DNA from: Odoribacter lunatus
GTDB taxonomy: Bacteria; Bacteroidota; Bacteroidia; Bacteroidales; Marinifilaceae
Length of the DNA stretch: 64,000 nt
Assembly (NCBI RefSeq): GCF_943193135.1
Contig: NZ_CALPCZ010000002.1
Coordinates: forward strand, 1 to 64,000
Direction: 5' to 3'
Of this stretch, positions 18,188 through 27,700 are shown in pieces. Position numbers and translations under genes: made by a program. Position 1 is the stretch's first letter; each line of letters begins with the position of its first letter. The notes under the pieces are model-generated. The model searched no databases. It was not told where the DNA came from and was given only the letters and a program-made list of their open reading frames with translations.

Positions 18188-18667
18188 ATGCAGGAAATTG
18201 AACGGAAATTCCTAGTCAAAGGAGAGGATTTTAAACGGTTGGCCACTGCTGTTGTGCCGATATTGCAGGGGTATTTATCATCCGTGCCGGAAAGAAGTGT
18301 GCGGGTGCGGGTGTGGGGAGAGAAGGCATTTCTGACCGTAAAGGGCAGGGCAAGCCGTGACGGGGTGTCTCGGTTTGAATGGGAGAAGGAAATTGCTCCG
18401 CACGAGGCAGAAGAACTGATAAAACTGTGTGAACCGGGTGCCGTTGAAAAACTGCGTTATCTTGTTCCGGTGGGGAAACATACTTATGAAGTGGATGAAT
18501 TCCAAGGTGATAACGCGGGGTTGGTCGTAGCGGAAATAGAGCTCTCCGTTGAGGATGAAGATTTCGTAAAACCGGATTGGTTGGGGAAAGAGGTTACCGG
18601 AGATATCCGGTATTATAATTCATCCTTAACCAAAAATCCGTATAAAAATTGGTGTGGCGATGAATAG
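18188..18667 (+). CDS. CYTH domain phosphatase/cyclase-fold protein
   Basis: About 159 residues from the ATG at 18188, where the protein begins at once with the family motif EIERKFLV (ExExK). The rest has the charged strands expected of the triphosphate tunnel fold: SVRVRVWGEKAFLTVKGRAS, RFEWEKEI, KLRYLVP, YEVDEFQGDNAGLVVAEIEL. CYTH proteins hydrolyse inorganic or thiamine triphosphate or act as class IV adenylate cyclases, and this one most resembles short bacterial triphosphatases. The stop overlaps the start of the next gene. Confidence 0.88.
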   Translation: MQEIERKFLVKGEDFKRLATAVVPILQGYLSSVPERSVRVRVWGEKAFLTVKGRASRDGVSRFEWEKEIAPHEAEELIKLCEPGAVEKLRYLVPVGKHTYEVDEFQGDNAGLVVAEIELSVEDEDFVKPDWLGKEVTGDIRYYNSSLTKNPYKNWCGDE

Positions 18668-19544
18668 TGTCAAATTTATTTTACTGTGGGTATGTTTATT
18701 TTGTCTTTTCTCCTCGGGGAAAGGACTTCCTGTAATAAAAGCGGACAGCGTCATTTTAAAGCAATTCGGGGAATATGCCGCACAAAAAAGGTTGGGAGAA
18801 CTTTCCATGGATAAGCGTATTGAGATGATTGGAAGGTTCTTTTTGGGGAAGCCCTATAAGTCGGGTACGTTGAATGAAGTTCAGGCAGAAATGCCGGTGA
18901 TTAACCTGCGGGAATTGGATTGCGTGACTTTTGTCGAGAATGTATTGGCGCTGGCATTATTGGATAATTATAATGTGATTTCCGTACGGGAATTTGTGAA
19001 TAATATTGTGAGATTGAGGTATCGGAACGGAAAGATTACGGATTATACCTCCCGGCTTCATTATTCTACGGACTGGCTGTACGAAATGGAACGCCTCCAT
19101 TATCTAAATGATGTTACAGAATCTCTTGGGGGGAACTCTTATCTCCCGAATGTCGGATTTATGTCGAAGCATCCGTCGAAATACCCGCCTTTGGCTGCCG
19201 ACAAACAGTTGGTAAAGAAGATGCGGGATATTGAAATGTCCATCAACAAACGGACATATTACTACATTCCAAAATCAGAAATAAAAGCCGTAGCGAATAA
19301 AATACATACAGGAGACATTCTTTTGATAACGACGAACATTCAGGGGCTGGATACATCTCACTTGGGGATTGCCGTAAAAAAGGGGAGAAAAATCTACCTG
19401 ATGCACGCATCGAGTACAGGTAAGAAAGTTGTTATTTCGACAGTCCCTCTGGAGACTTATATGGCTGATATTTCTTCCCAGACAGGAATTATCGTAGCCC
19501 GCCCCAATCTTGTGTTAAGCGAGGATTGGTTGGAAATGCCGTAA
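18660..19544 (+). CDS. DUF1460 family secreted amidase-like protein
   Basis: About 294 residues from ATG 18660 (a GTG lies 6 nt earlier), overlapping the CYTH stop by 8 nt. It has a signal peptide (ILLWVCLFCLFSSGKG). The segment NLRELDCVTFVENVLALAL carries the probable catalytic Cys, and DTSHLGIAVKKGRKIYLMHASS carries the probable His. The DUF1460 fold is an NlpC/P60-like papain fold; characterised members are N-acetylmuramoyl-L-alanine amidases involved in peptidoglycan turnover. It is likely periplasmic or lipid-anchored. Confidence 0.85.
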   Translation: MNSVKFILLWVCLFCLFSSGKGLPVIKADSVILKQFGEYAAQKRLGELSMDKRIEMIGRFFLGKPYKSGTLNEVQAEMPVINLRELDCVTFVENVLALALLDNYNVISVREFVNNIVRLRYRNGKITDYTSRLHYSTDWLYEMERLHYLNDVTESLGGNSYLPNVGFMSKHPSKYPPLAADKQLVKKMRDIEMSINKRTYYYIPKSEIKAVANKIHTGDILLITTNIQGLDTSHLGIAVKKGRKIYLMHASSTGKKVVISTVPLETYMADISSQTGIIVARPNLVLSEDWLEMP

Positions 19545-19560
19545 AACGGGGAAGGAAACT

Positions 19561-20481
19561 TTATCTGTATTTCTCTCCGTTTTCTTCCATCATGCTCAGA
19601 TAACTCCAATACCTGCTTTCGCTGATATCGCCTTTTTGTACGGCTTCTATTACGGCACAGCCGGGTTCGTGGGTATGGGTACAGTTGTAGAACCGACAAT
19701 TGTCCGAAACATTGAAGAGTTCCGGAAAAAAATGCGAAATTTCCTCCTTGGCAATATCGATGATGCCGAAACTTCTCAAGCCGGGCGTGTCGATAATATA
19801 ACTATTCTCCCCCAACGAGAATATCTCTGCGAAAGTCGTGGTATGTTTGCCCGTGTCGTGACTGTCCGATATGGCACCGACTTTCAGCTGGAGAGAAGGC
19901 TCTATCCTGTTGATAAGCGTGGATTTCCCGACACCCGACATGCCCGATAAAACGGTTGTCTTGTTCGCCAACAGCGCCTTAAAAGGAACCAGACTTTCGG
20001 GTTCCTCGGCAGACAAAGCATGGCACGGATAACCGACCGAAGTGTAAATGGCTATCAATTCCTGCATCCGAGCCAAATCAGACTCATTGTATAAATCCGT
20101 TTTATTGAAAACAATAACGGCAGGGATATTATAGGCCTCGACCGTCATCAGAAAGCGGTCGATGAAAACAGTCGGCGTCTGCGGATGGTTGATGGTAGCG
20201 ACAAGCAAAGCCTGGTCAACATTCGTAGCGATAATATGTGCCTCTTTCGAAAGATTCGTGGACCTGCGTATGATATAATTCCGTCGCTCATGAATACGGG
20301 TAATGACATACTCTTCCCGGTCATATTCCATATCTACCCTGTCTCCGACGGCAACGGGATTCGTTGTACGACTGCCTTTCAGACGCAACTTGCCGCGCAT
20401 CCGGCATTCCACCTGCTCCCCGTTCTCTTTTCGGACAATATACCAGCTTCCTGTCGATTTAGTGACAACCCCCGTTTCCAT
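19561..20481 (-). CDS. rsgA: Small ribosomal subunit biogenesis GTPase RsgA
   Basis: A 306-residue circularly permuted GTPase that checks late 30S assembly and releases RbfA. An N-terminal OB fold is followed by G motifs in permuted order: NKTD (126-129), GMSGVGKST (180-188) and DTPG (231-234). A C-terminal zinc site follows (NCRFYNCTHTHEPGCAV). Length is normal. It lies 5 kb from rbfA, whose removal from the ribosome it promotes. Confidence 0.95.
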   Translation of the reverse strand: METGVVTKSTGSWYIVRKENGEQVECRMRGKLRLKGSRTTNPVAVGDRVDMEYDREEYVITRIHERRNYIIRRSTNLSKEAHIIATNVDQALLVATINHPQTPTVFIDRFLMTVEAYNIPAVIVFNKTDLYNESDLARMQELIAIYTSVGYPCHALSAEEPESLVPFKALLANKTTVLSGMSGVGKSTLINRIEPSLQLKVGAISDSHDTGKHTTTFAEIFSLGENSYIIDTPGLRSFGIIDIAKEEISHFFPELFNVSDNCRFYNCTHTHEPGCAVIEAVQKGDISESRYWSYLSMMEENGEKYR

Positions 20482-20499
20482 AGCATTCTTTTTCTTTTA

Positions 20500-20507
20500 C
20501 AAACATA
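20500..20507 (-). promoter_or_regulatory. Bacteroidota -7 element for rsgA
   Basis: On the minus strand TATGTTTG, 19 nt from the rsgA start. It lies in the short gap between the S41 gene and rsgA. Confidence 0.5.
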
Positions 20508-20513
20508 CTACTT

Positions 20514-21881
20514 TTATCTTCTTTTCCGAATATATTTTATCAGCTTTTCTAACATAGGATCGCCGCCTTGCATGTACTCCGCTGCGATATAAGGGATTTC
20601 AATATCCGGGTATATCTGCCCGTCCGGACTTTTTGTGTATTCTTCGGTTTCTACCGTTGATAGTATTCGGATATTGGATTTGCTTTTCCAGCCGAATCGA
20701 AGAACTTCTCCGTATTTCAGGGCATTATGGGACAATGCTTCTCCGCAAAGTGTTGCAAATCCATTTGTTTGTAAAACATTAACGAATGAGGATGCCATGG
20801 ACTGGGTATTGTGGCTCATTAAAACATAGTAATTCATCTGTCCCAGATATTTTTTGGGTTTTAACGGGATTCGCGGATGAGCTTCTTTGGCCGGCAGGTC
20901 TGCCAATATACCGATACTATCTTCTGGGAATCCGTAATCGAGGGTGTATTCTGAAACCCGCACGCGCTCCCTTTTGGCATAATATAAAGAATCTGCCGAC
21001 GTGAAAAGTGAAATTAAATGGTCGAAATTGTGGCCTGACCCGCCGGTATTTTTTCGTACGTCGATAATAACATCTTTATAACCTGCTTTTTGAACTGTTT
21101 TTACAAACTTTGCTAATTGATTTATAACAAGTGAATTATTGGGATAGAAAGCATCCATCTCAATATAGCCGATTTGATGTTCATGCAATAATTCTTTTTT
21201 CCATTTACTGGCGGATAACCTGAAAAGAGCGTCATTATAGCCGATTCCATTTGTAGAAAGTTGTAATCTTTTGCCATTTCGCTCCACCTCTACAATGTAG
21301 TGGGGAGAATAAGCGAAATAGTTGAATTGTTGAAGGATAGCGCATGGTATATACCGAAGGCAATTTATATTCAGAAAATTTTCGATAGGCTCATTGTTAA
21401 TCGCCACAATCCGGTCTCCGACATGAAAAATGGTGTCACAAGTTCTATCGACGATGGCAGTGTCGTTAATTATCAACAAATTAACTGGTACGACATGAAT
21501 GTCATTCTGTTTGAATTTCTTATCCGTAAAATCAACCAAAGGCCATACCCAATAATGCGGGTCTTCATAATTCAATCGTTCAATAAGAGGCAGCCAAAGG
21601 AAAAAGTGTTCAGAAACAGTAATGGAGTCCCCTTCATATTTTTGTTTACGCTCATGTATCAATTTTCTAAAAGAATCCCGCTCTTGTCGAGTAAGGCTTT
21701 CAAAAAGATGAGGATGAATATTGTCTTTATCCTGAATATAGACGGAATCCTTATTAATAAAAACTTTGGGATAGATGATAAACTGACTGTAGTCTTTACC
21801 GGACTGTTTTTTATTTACAGGTTTCTGAGCTGAAGCATGAGTTAAAAGCGATAGGAATACGAAGAGTAGAGTAAATCTCAT
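20514..21881 (-). CDS. Exported S41 family peptidase-like protein
   Basis: About 455 residues from the Met at 21881, which begins a signal peptide (MRFTLLFVFLSLLTHASAQ); a longer frame exists upstream without such a signal. A PDZ-like middle (DRIVAINNEPIENFLNIN) precedes the S41 core: GYIEMDAFYP, DVIIDVRKNTGGSGHNFDHL, and SHNTQSMASSFVNVL, where Ser is the likely nucleophile. The tail is rich in basic residues. The gene is distinctly more AT-rich than the flanking housekeeping genes, which may signal transfer or relaxed selection. Substrate unknown. Confidence 0.8.
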   Translation of the reverse strand: MRFTLLFVFLSLLTHASAQKPVNKKQSGKDYSQFIIYPKVFINKDSVYIQDKDNIHPHLFESLTRQERDSFRKLIHERKQKYEGDSITVSEHFFLWLPLIERLNYEDPHYWVWPLVDFTDKKFKQNDIHVVPVNLLIINDTAIVDRTCDTIFHVGDRIVAINNEPIENFLNINCLRYIPCAILQQFNYFAYSPHYIVEVERNGKRLQLSTNGIGYNDALFRLSASKWKKELLHEHQIGYIEMDAFYPNNSLVINQLAKFVKTVQKAGYKDVIIDVRKNTGGSGHNFDHLISLFTSADSLYYAKRERVRVSEYTLDYGFPEDSIGILADLPAKEAHPRIPLKPKKYLGQMNYYVLMSHNTQSMASSFVNVLQTNGFATLCGEALSHNALKYGEVLRFGWKSKSNIRILSTVETEEYTKSPDGQIYPDIEIPYIAAEYMQGGDPMLEKLIKYIRKRR

Positions 21882-21999
21882 AAATTGTAATTGTACATGA
21901 TTAATATTGATAAAGATATAAATAAAACTTAAAAAGGGTTCCCTTTTCAATTCTTTAATTTTTCTGCCGGATTGCATTTTGTGATTACATATTTCCTAT

Positions 22000-22007
22000 T
22001 ATATTTG
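22000..22007 (+). promoter_or_regulatory. Bacteroidota -7 element for the orphan antitoxin
   Basis: TATATTTG, placing the transcript start near 22013, upstream of the Phd-like reading frame. A TACC-GTTTGG-GGTA inverted repeat (22011-22024) overlaps the expected transcript start and could be an autoregulatory operator. Confidence 0.45.
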
Positions 22008-22030
22008 TTGTACCGTTTGGGGTACACAAA

Positions 22031-22282
22031 ATTCAAATAACATCGAGAGAATTCAGGGAAAAGCAGGCGTCCATGTTTGCTCTTGCCGATAAAGGGGAAC
22101 AGGTGGTTATCAGACGCAGAGGAAAAGTTTCTTATATGCTTACGCCTGTTTATGAAAACGATTTTATCCTTTCTCCGGAGCTTGAAAACAGACTTGAAGA
22201 AGGGCGCAGACAGTACAGGGCGAGGAATGTTACGCCCTGTACCACCAAGGAAGAACTCAATAAATTCTTAGAGTCGTTATGA
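22031..22282 (+). CDS. Phd/YefM-type antitoxin, orphan, non-ATG start
   Basis: Reading the frame upstream of its first ATG (22073) gives [20 protein letters not shown], then [20 protein letters not shown]. That is the complete DNA-binding N-terminus of a Phd/YefM antitoxin, so translation should begin near 22031, where only ATT is available. Starting at 22073 (69 residues, [10 protein letters not shown]) would delete the first strand and helix. Either a rare ATT start is used or the start codon has been lost. No toxin (RelE/Doc) follows: rdgB begins 20 nt after the stop. It is probably a solitary or decaying antitoxin. Confidence 0.65.
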   Translation: MQITSREFREKQASMFALADKGEQVVIRRRGKVSYMLTPVYENDFILSPELENRLEEGRRQYRARNVTPCTTKEELNKFLESL

Positions 22283-22301
22283 GTTTAATTTGAACGGAAA
22301 A

Positions 22302-22886
22302 ATGAAATTGGTATTTGCGACGAACAACAAGCACAAGCTGGAAGAGATTTCCCGGATGTTGGGCGACAGATTTGAAATCGTTTCCCTGGAGGAAATCGGA
22401 TGCCATGACGATATTCCCGAAGATTACGAAACCTTGCAGGAAAATGCGCTGGAGAAAGCCCGGTATGTGAAAGAGCATTACGGCTACGACTGTTTTGCCG
22501 ATGATACTGGTTTGGAAATAGCGGCGCTCGGAAACCGTCCCGGAGTATATTCCGCCCGTTATGCGGGTCCGGAAAAGGACACCCAGGCGAATATGCGGAA
22601 AGTATTGCAGGAAATGGAGGGACAGACTGATCGCAGGGCGCGTTTCCGTACTGTCATTGCTCTCCTGCTGGAAGGGCGGGAATATTGTTTCGAAGGAGAA
22701 GTCCGCGGAGAAATACTGACAGCCCGGCAGGGAGAGACGGGTTTCGGTTATGACCCTATTTTCCGACCGGAGGGATATGCCGAAAGTTTCGCCGAGATGC
22801 CGATGGACGAAAAAAATAAAATCAGCCACCGCGGGAGAGCCGTAAGCAAATTAGTCGATTTTCTGGCGGATAAATGGAAACGGTAA
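22302..22886 (+). CDS. rdgB: XTP/dITP diphosphatase (house-cleaning NTPase)
   Basis: About 194 residues from ATG 22302 (an in-frame TTG lies 12 nt upstream). It hydrolyses dITP, XTP and ITP to monophosphates, keeping deaminated purines out of DNA and RNA. The signature segments are clear: [14 protein letters not shown] at the N-terminus, [27 protein letters not shown], and [12 protein letters not shown]. It overlaps recO by 13 nt, indicating a shared transcript. Confidence 0.95.
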   Translation: MKLVFATNNKHKLEEISRMLGDRFEIVSLEEIGCHDDIPEDYETLQENALEKARYVKEHYGYDCFADDTGLEIAALGNRPGVYSARYAGPEKDTQANMRKVLQEMEGQTDRRARFRTVIALLLEGREYCFEGEVRGEILTARQGETGFGYDPIFRPEGYAESFAEMPMDEKNKISHRGRAVSKLVDFLADKWKR

Positions 22887-23593
22887 CAGGCGTCATATTA
22901 AAAACCCAGGATTACACGGACAGTCAGAAAATTGTCTGCGTCTTTTCCAAAGAAAGAGGCTACCTCACGCTGATTTCCCCTTCGTTTGTCTTTAAGCGGA
23001 ACAACAACAGCCGGACGGCGGTCTGCATGCAGATCGCGGAAATAGAACTGTACGAAAATCTCCGTGGCGGCTTCCACAAGCTCAGGACGCTCTCCCCGTT
23101 GGTAAATAATGCTGCCGTCTGCCTGAATGTCTACAAAATGAACATCGCTCTTTTATGGAGCGAAATACTGAATCTTCTTTTAAGAAAAGAACCGAAAAAC
23201 GATGCGCTTTTCGATTTCATCCGCTATTCGGTGGAGTACCTCAACACCACGGATGGGGATATCGCCAACTTTAACCTGTTTTTCCTGTATCGCTTGGCGG
23301 CTTTGATGGGCTTCCGCATCAATACCGAGACATACGCCGAAGGGGCGCTGTTCAATATTAATGACGGCAATTTTGTCGCACCCGGTACCGGTGCCGCCTC
23401 CATTTCCGGTCCCAATGCCGCAAAGGCCATATACAGGCTGTGCACCTGCCAGGTGGAGGAATTGAAAGCAATTCCGCTCGACCGCCAGAGCCGGAGTATG
23501 CTTTTGGACATCGTTCTGCTCTTTTTCGGTATTCATCTTAACCTGGATTTTAATGTGAAAAGTATTAAAGTCCTTCGTGAGATATTCAATTGA
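22874..23593 (+). CDS. recO: DNA repair protein RecO
   Basis: A 239-residue recombination mediator that loads RecA with RecR and anneals single strands. It starts [20 protein letters not shown], the N-terminal OB-fold of RecO, with the [11 protein letters not shown] strand. A helical domain follows, and the C-terminus has the hydrophobic helix [19 protein letters not shown]. The zinc Cys cluster found in some homologues is absent, as usual in this phylum. Length is typical. Confidence 0.92.
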   Translation: METVTGVILKTQDYTDSQKIVCVFSKERGYLTLISPSFVFKRNNNSRTAVCMQIAEIELYENLRGGFHKLRTLSPLVNNAAVCLNVYKMNIALLWSEILNLLLRKEPKNDALFDFIRYSVEYLNTTDGDIANFNLFFLYRLAALMGFRINTETYAEGALFNINDGNFVAPGTGAASISGPNAAKAIYRLCTCQVEELKAIPLDRQSRSMLLDIVLLFFGIHLNLDFNVKSIKVLREIFN

Positions 23594-23783
23594 AAAATCT
23601 TTATTGTCAATAATTCACTTATTATTTTGCATTCTTCTTTTCCTCCGGATGGACATGGGGTATTTTGACATCTTTCATCCGTCAGAAAATGGTCCGTTCG
23701 TTGTCGAAACGGGAAATACGGCATGAATTTTGCTTTTTTATTGAAACATATTACCTTTATGGCTTTCAAAGTGTTGCGATGCG

Positions 23784-24713
23784 ATGAGAATACAAATCAA
23801 GAACCTGAGCAAGATTTATCAGGACGGACATAAGGCGCTGGACGGGTTGAGTCTGGACATAGAGCCGGGCATGTTCGGTCTGCTGGGGCCGAACGGGGCT
23901 GGAAAGACTACGTTGATGAGGATAATGACCTTGTTGCAGGGAGCTACTTCCGGGACGATTTATTTCGACGATTACGATATAACCAAAGACCGCAAGGCGA
24001 TTCGTTCAATCTTGGGCTACTTACCCCAAGATTTTCGTTTTTTTGAGAAATTGAAAGTGTGGGAGTTTTTGGATTACGGGGCGGCTTTGGCGGGTCTGAA
24101 GGGAACCCGTCACCGGGGGGAAGCGGTGGACGAGATGCTGCGCAAGGTAGGTCTGTTCGAAGTGCGTGACCGTTGGGCGAACAAACTGTCGGGAGGTATG
24201 AAACGCCGTCTGGGAATCGCACAGGCGATTATCGGGAATCCCAAAGTGATTATCGTGGATGAACCGACCACCGGACTGGACCCCGAGGAGCGCATCCGCT
24301 TCCGCAATATCCTGTCGGATGTCAGCGAACGGGATGTGATTATCATTCTTTCCACCCACATTGTCGGAGATATTTCCAGTACGTGCAAGAAGCTGGCGCT
24401 GCTGAACCGGGGCAAACTGAAATTCGAAGGCTCGCCTGACGATATGATCGATCTGGCAAGAGGAAAAGTGTGGGAAGTGTTTGTGACGGATGCCGAATTT
24501 AAGGAGGTGAAAGAGAAATATCCGATTATTTCGACCATTCCCTCCAACGGAGGATGGGATATTCAGATTGTGGCGGAAAATTTGCCGGGGCTTTCGGCGA
24601 AAACGATTACTCCCAATATCGAGCATGCGTATGTCTATTTTATGGATTATCTGTTGCAGGACAAGATGGATATGTATGCGGATAAGTCGGTTACGGGCGA
24701 TTTATTCAAATAG
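23784..24713 (+). CDS. ABC transporter ATPase, first gene of composite export cluster
   Basis: A 309-residue nucleotide-binding subunit of an ABC-2 type exporter. Motifs: A-loop Tyr in IKNLSKIYQ, Walker A GPNGAGKTT (35-43), Q-loop in GYLPQDF, signature LSGGMKRRLGIAQ (135 on), Walker B VIIVDEP (155-161) and H-loop His192. A C-terminal extension of about 90 residues follows. It lies 18 nt before the large permease/M1 fusion, its obvious partner. Its sequence is strikingly like the ATPase domain inside the 1581-residue RND fusion downstream (GMFGLLGPNGAGKTTLMRI is identical in both), pointing to an internal duplication in this cluster. Confidence 0.92.
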   Translation: MRIQIKNLSKIYQDGHKALDGLSLDIEPGMFGLLGPNGAGKTTLMRIMTLLQGATSGTIYFDDYDITKDRKAIRSILGYLPQDFRFFEKLKVWEFLDYGAALAGLKGTRHRGEAVDEMLRKVGLFEVRDRWANKLSGGMKRRLGIAQAIIGNPKVIIVDEPTTGLDPEERIRFRNILSDVSERDVIIILSTHIVGDISSTCKKLALLNRGKLKFEGSPDDMIDLARGKVWEVFVTDAEFKEVKEKYPIISTIPSNGGWDIQIVAENLPGLSAKTITPNIEHAYVYFMDYLLQDKMDMYADKSVTGDLFK

Positions 24714-24731
24714 AACTTTAATGATTGAAGT

Positions 24732-27700
24732 ATGAATATACACAACATAAATACGATTGCCCGCTATGAAGTGAAGCTGTTGAAAAGGAGCTGGCTTTTC
24801 AGAATATTTGCGATTCTGGTACTGCTGATTCTGACCCTGATGCAGTTGAGCAATCTGTCATTCGTATTCTGGAAATATTCGGAGACGTGGAACTATACGG
24901 GGGTATCTTCGCTGGTGCCGTTTTTTACCGTTTATCTTTACAGCGTCGCCCAGTCGGTCATCGTGATTTTTCTGGCGGGCAACTTTCTGAAACGGGACAA
25001 GAAACTGGATACCGCGGAGGTGATTTATGTGCGGCCCATGAGCAATGCGGATTACATTATCGGGAAGGTGTGGGGGATTGTCCGCACGTTTCTGGGGTTG
25101 AATCTGATTCCGTTCGCGGTGGCGATGTTCATCACGCTGGTGCTCAACCGCTCGCCGTTCAGTCTGTATCCTTATCTGCTGTATCTGTTCACGATTTCCC
25201 TGCCTTCCCTTCTGTTTGTGCTGGGGCTGTCTTTTACGGCCATGTGTTTGCTGAAAAACCAGGCGGTGACGTTTATCGTGATGTTGGGAATCATCGGGAC
25301 GATATTTATTTATTTGCCGGAGAAATGGTACGGGATTTTCGATTTCTTCGGCGTGAACATGCCTTCGATATTGTCGGATGTGACCGGCCATGCGGATATG
25401 GGGCTTTTTTTGTGGCAGCGTCTGATTTATCTGTTGCTGGGAATAGGTTTCGTCTGTCTGACGATTACGTTGGTCAAACGGTTGCCCCACCGGCCGTGGA
25501 AAACGAAGCTGCTTGCCGCGGGTGCCGTGGTGATTATCGGCGCGGCGGTCGGGATAGGATGGCTGTATTTGCTTCGTTTTGAGAAACTTGCCGGACAGCG
25601 TGCGGTGATTGCCGAAAGTTTTAACGCGTATGCGGAGTATCCGAAAGTGAATGTACTTTCGCATGCGATTCGGATTGAGCAGAACGGAAATCACATGACC
25701 GGACGCAGCGAGCTGCGTGTGCGCAACAATCAGCCGGCAGGAATAGAGCGGCTGGTTTTTTATCTGAATCCGGCGCTGCAGGTTTCGGAAGTGAAGGTCG
25801 AGGGTGAGAATGCGGTGTATAGGCGGGAGAACCAGGTGCTGGTTATCGAGAAGGCGCTGGAGCCTGCTGCGGAATTGTCATTGACTGTCGGCTATGAAGG
25901 AGGGATCGACGAAAACAGTTGCTATACGGATATCGAGGATAAAGATTTTTTCGCCAATCCGCTGGCGAATACATTTAAATTCCGTTACGGGAAGCGCTAT
26001 GCGTACCTCGGCGACGACTACACCTTGCTGACACCGGAATGTATGTGGTATCCGGTGGCGGAAGCGCCTGTCTATCCGGCGGCGCCCTATAAAATCAAGC
26101 GGGATTTTACGCTTTATTCGCTCACCGTTTCCGCAAAGCCTGGAAAGACGGTCATTTCCCAGGGCAAAGCCGAAGAGCGTGACGGGGAAGTTGGTTTTAC
26201 GAATGAGATTCCTCTTCCGGGAATCAGTCTGACTATCGGGGATTATGAGAAAAAATCGCTTCGGGTGGATTCGACGGATTATGAGATTTATAACTTCCGG
26301 GGACACGATTTCTATTCGAAGTATTTTACCGAATTGCAGGATACGCTGCCGAACGTCGTCCGGGAGATAAGAAATACCATCGAGGTGGCGAAAAACAGGG
26401 CTTATCCTTTCCCGAAGTTTTGTATTGTGGAGACTCCGTTGCATTTTACCGGATATATCCGCAACTGGAAAGGCTACACCGAGCAGGTGATGCCTGAGAT
26501 TGTCTTTATCTCGGAGCGGGGGCTGCTGACATCGAGCGATTTCCGTTCCCAGCATTTGCGGATGAAAGACTGGAAGCGGCGGGACGAGGTGGTGGAAGAA
26601 CAGGATATTCAGATCCGTATGCTGCGGGATTTTATCCAGAACGCGTTTCTTAAGGAGTCATCGTCCGACGGAGACATGCGGTGGAGCGAGTCGCCGGAAA
26701 TGAACAAGTTGAATATGGCGGCAATGTTTTTCGCGTTTACGGGTTTTATTCATTCGCTGGATTATCCCGTGATAGACGTGGCGATAAACACGCTTCAGAA
26801 TATGACGGCGGAGCGTACCCGGATGTGGTGGTTCGGAGGAGGGAGAAGCGCCATTAACGACAAGCAGAAAGCGAATATATACCTGCAGACCAAGAGTTTT
26901 GAGGAGGCGACAGGGGACCGGACGATGAAACCGGAGATTTTTTACGAACTGCTGAAATTGAAAAGCAGTTTTCTGAAATACCATATTGTTTCCCAGGTAT
27001 CGGTGAAAGAACTGGATGCTTTCCTGAAAGAGCTCCGGGACAGTCATAATTTCGAGATCGTGTCGTTCGATGTTTTCGCGGAGAGTTTTACGAAGCGTTT
27101 CGGAATTGATCTCCGGGCGTTTGTCGAGGATTGGTACAAGGTGGACCACTCTCCGGTGATTCAGTTGATGGAGGTGGATGCGAACAAAGTGGTACTGGAG
27201 GATTATACGAAATATCAGATCCGTTTCAAGGCTTACAACAGTTCGGACCTGGATGGCATTGTTTCCGTGAAAGTGGAAGAGGGAGGCAACAGGTGGGGAG
27301 GTTTCCGGCAGGGAGGAACGACCACACAGGAGGACAATACGCAGTATTATGTGCTGCCGCCCCGCAGTGCACGGGAGATAAAAATCATCAACGACGACCG
27401 TCCGGCGCGGCTGATAATCAATACGAATATTTCCCACAACCTGCCGAATGAGTTTACCTATAATTTCTCGAAAGTCGATAACGAGATTTCGGACACGACG
27501 CGGGGAAGTTTCCCGATAGATACGATGCTTTTTGCAAAAACCCCGGATGAAATTATCGTGGATAACGAGGATGCGGGTTTCCGGATTATCGAACCGGAAA
27601 GGAAGCGTAAACTGAAAGATTATTTCCGGAAGGAAGACGAAGAGAAGTACAAGAATTTTTTCCCGTGGAGATTTCCGTCGCAATGGACGGCGGTAATCAA

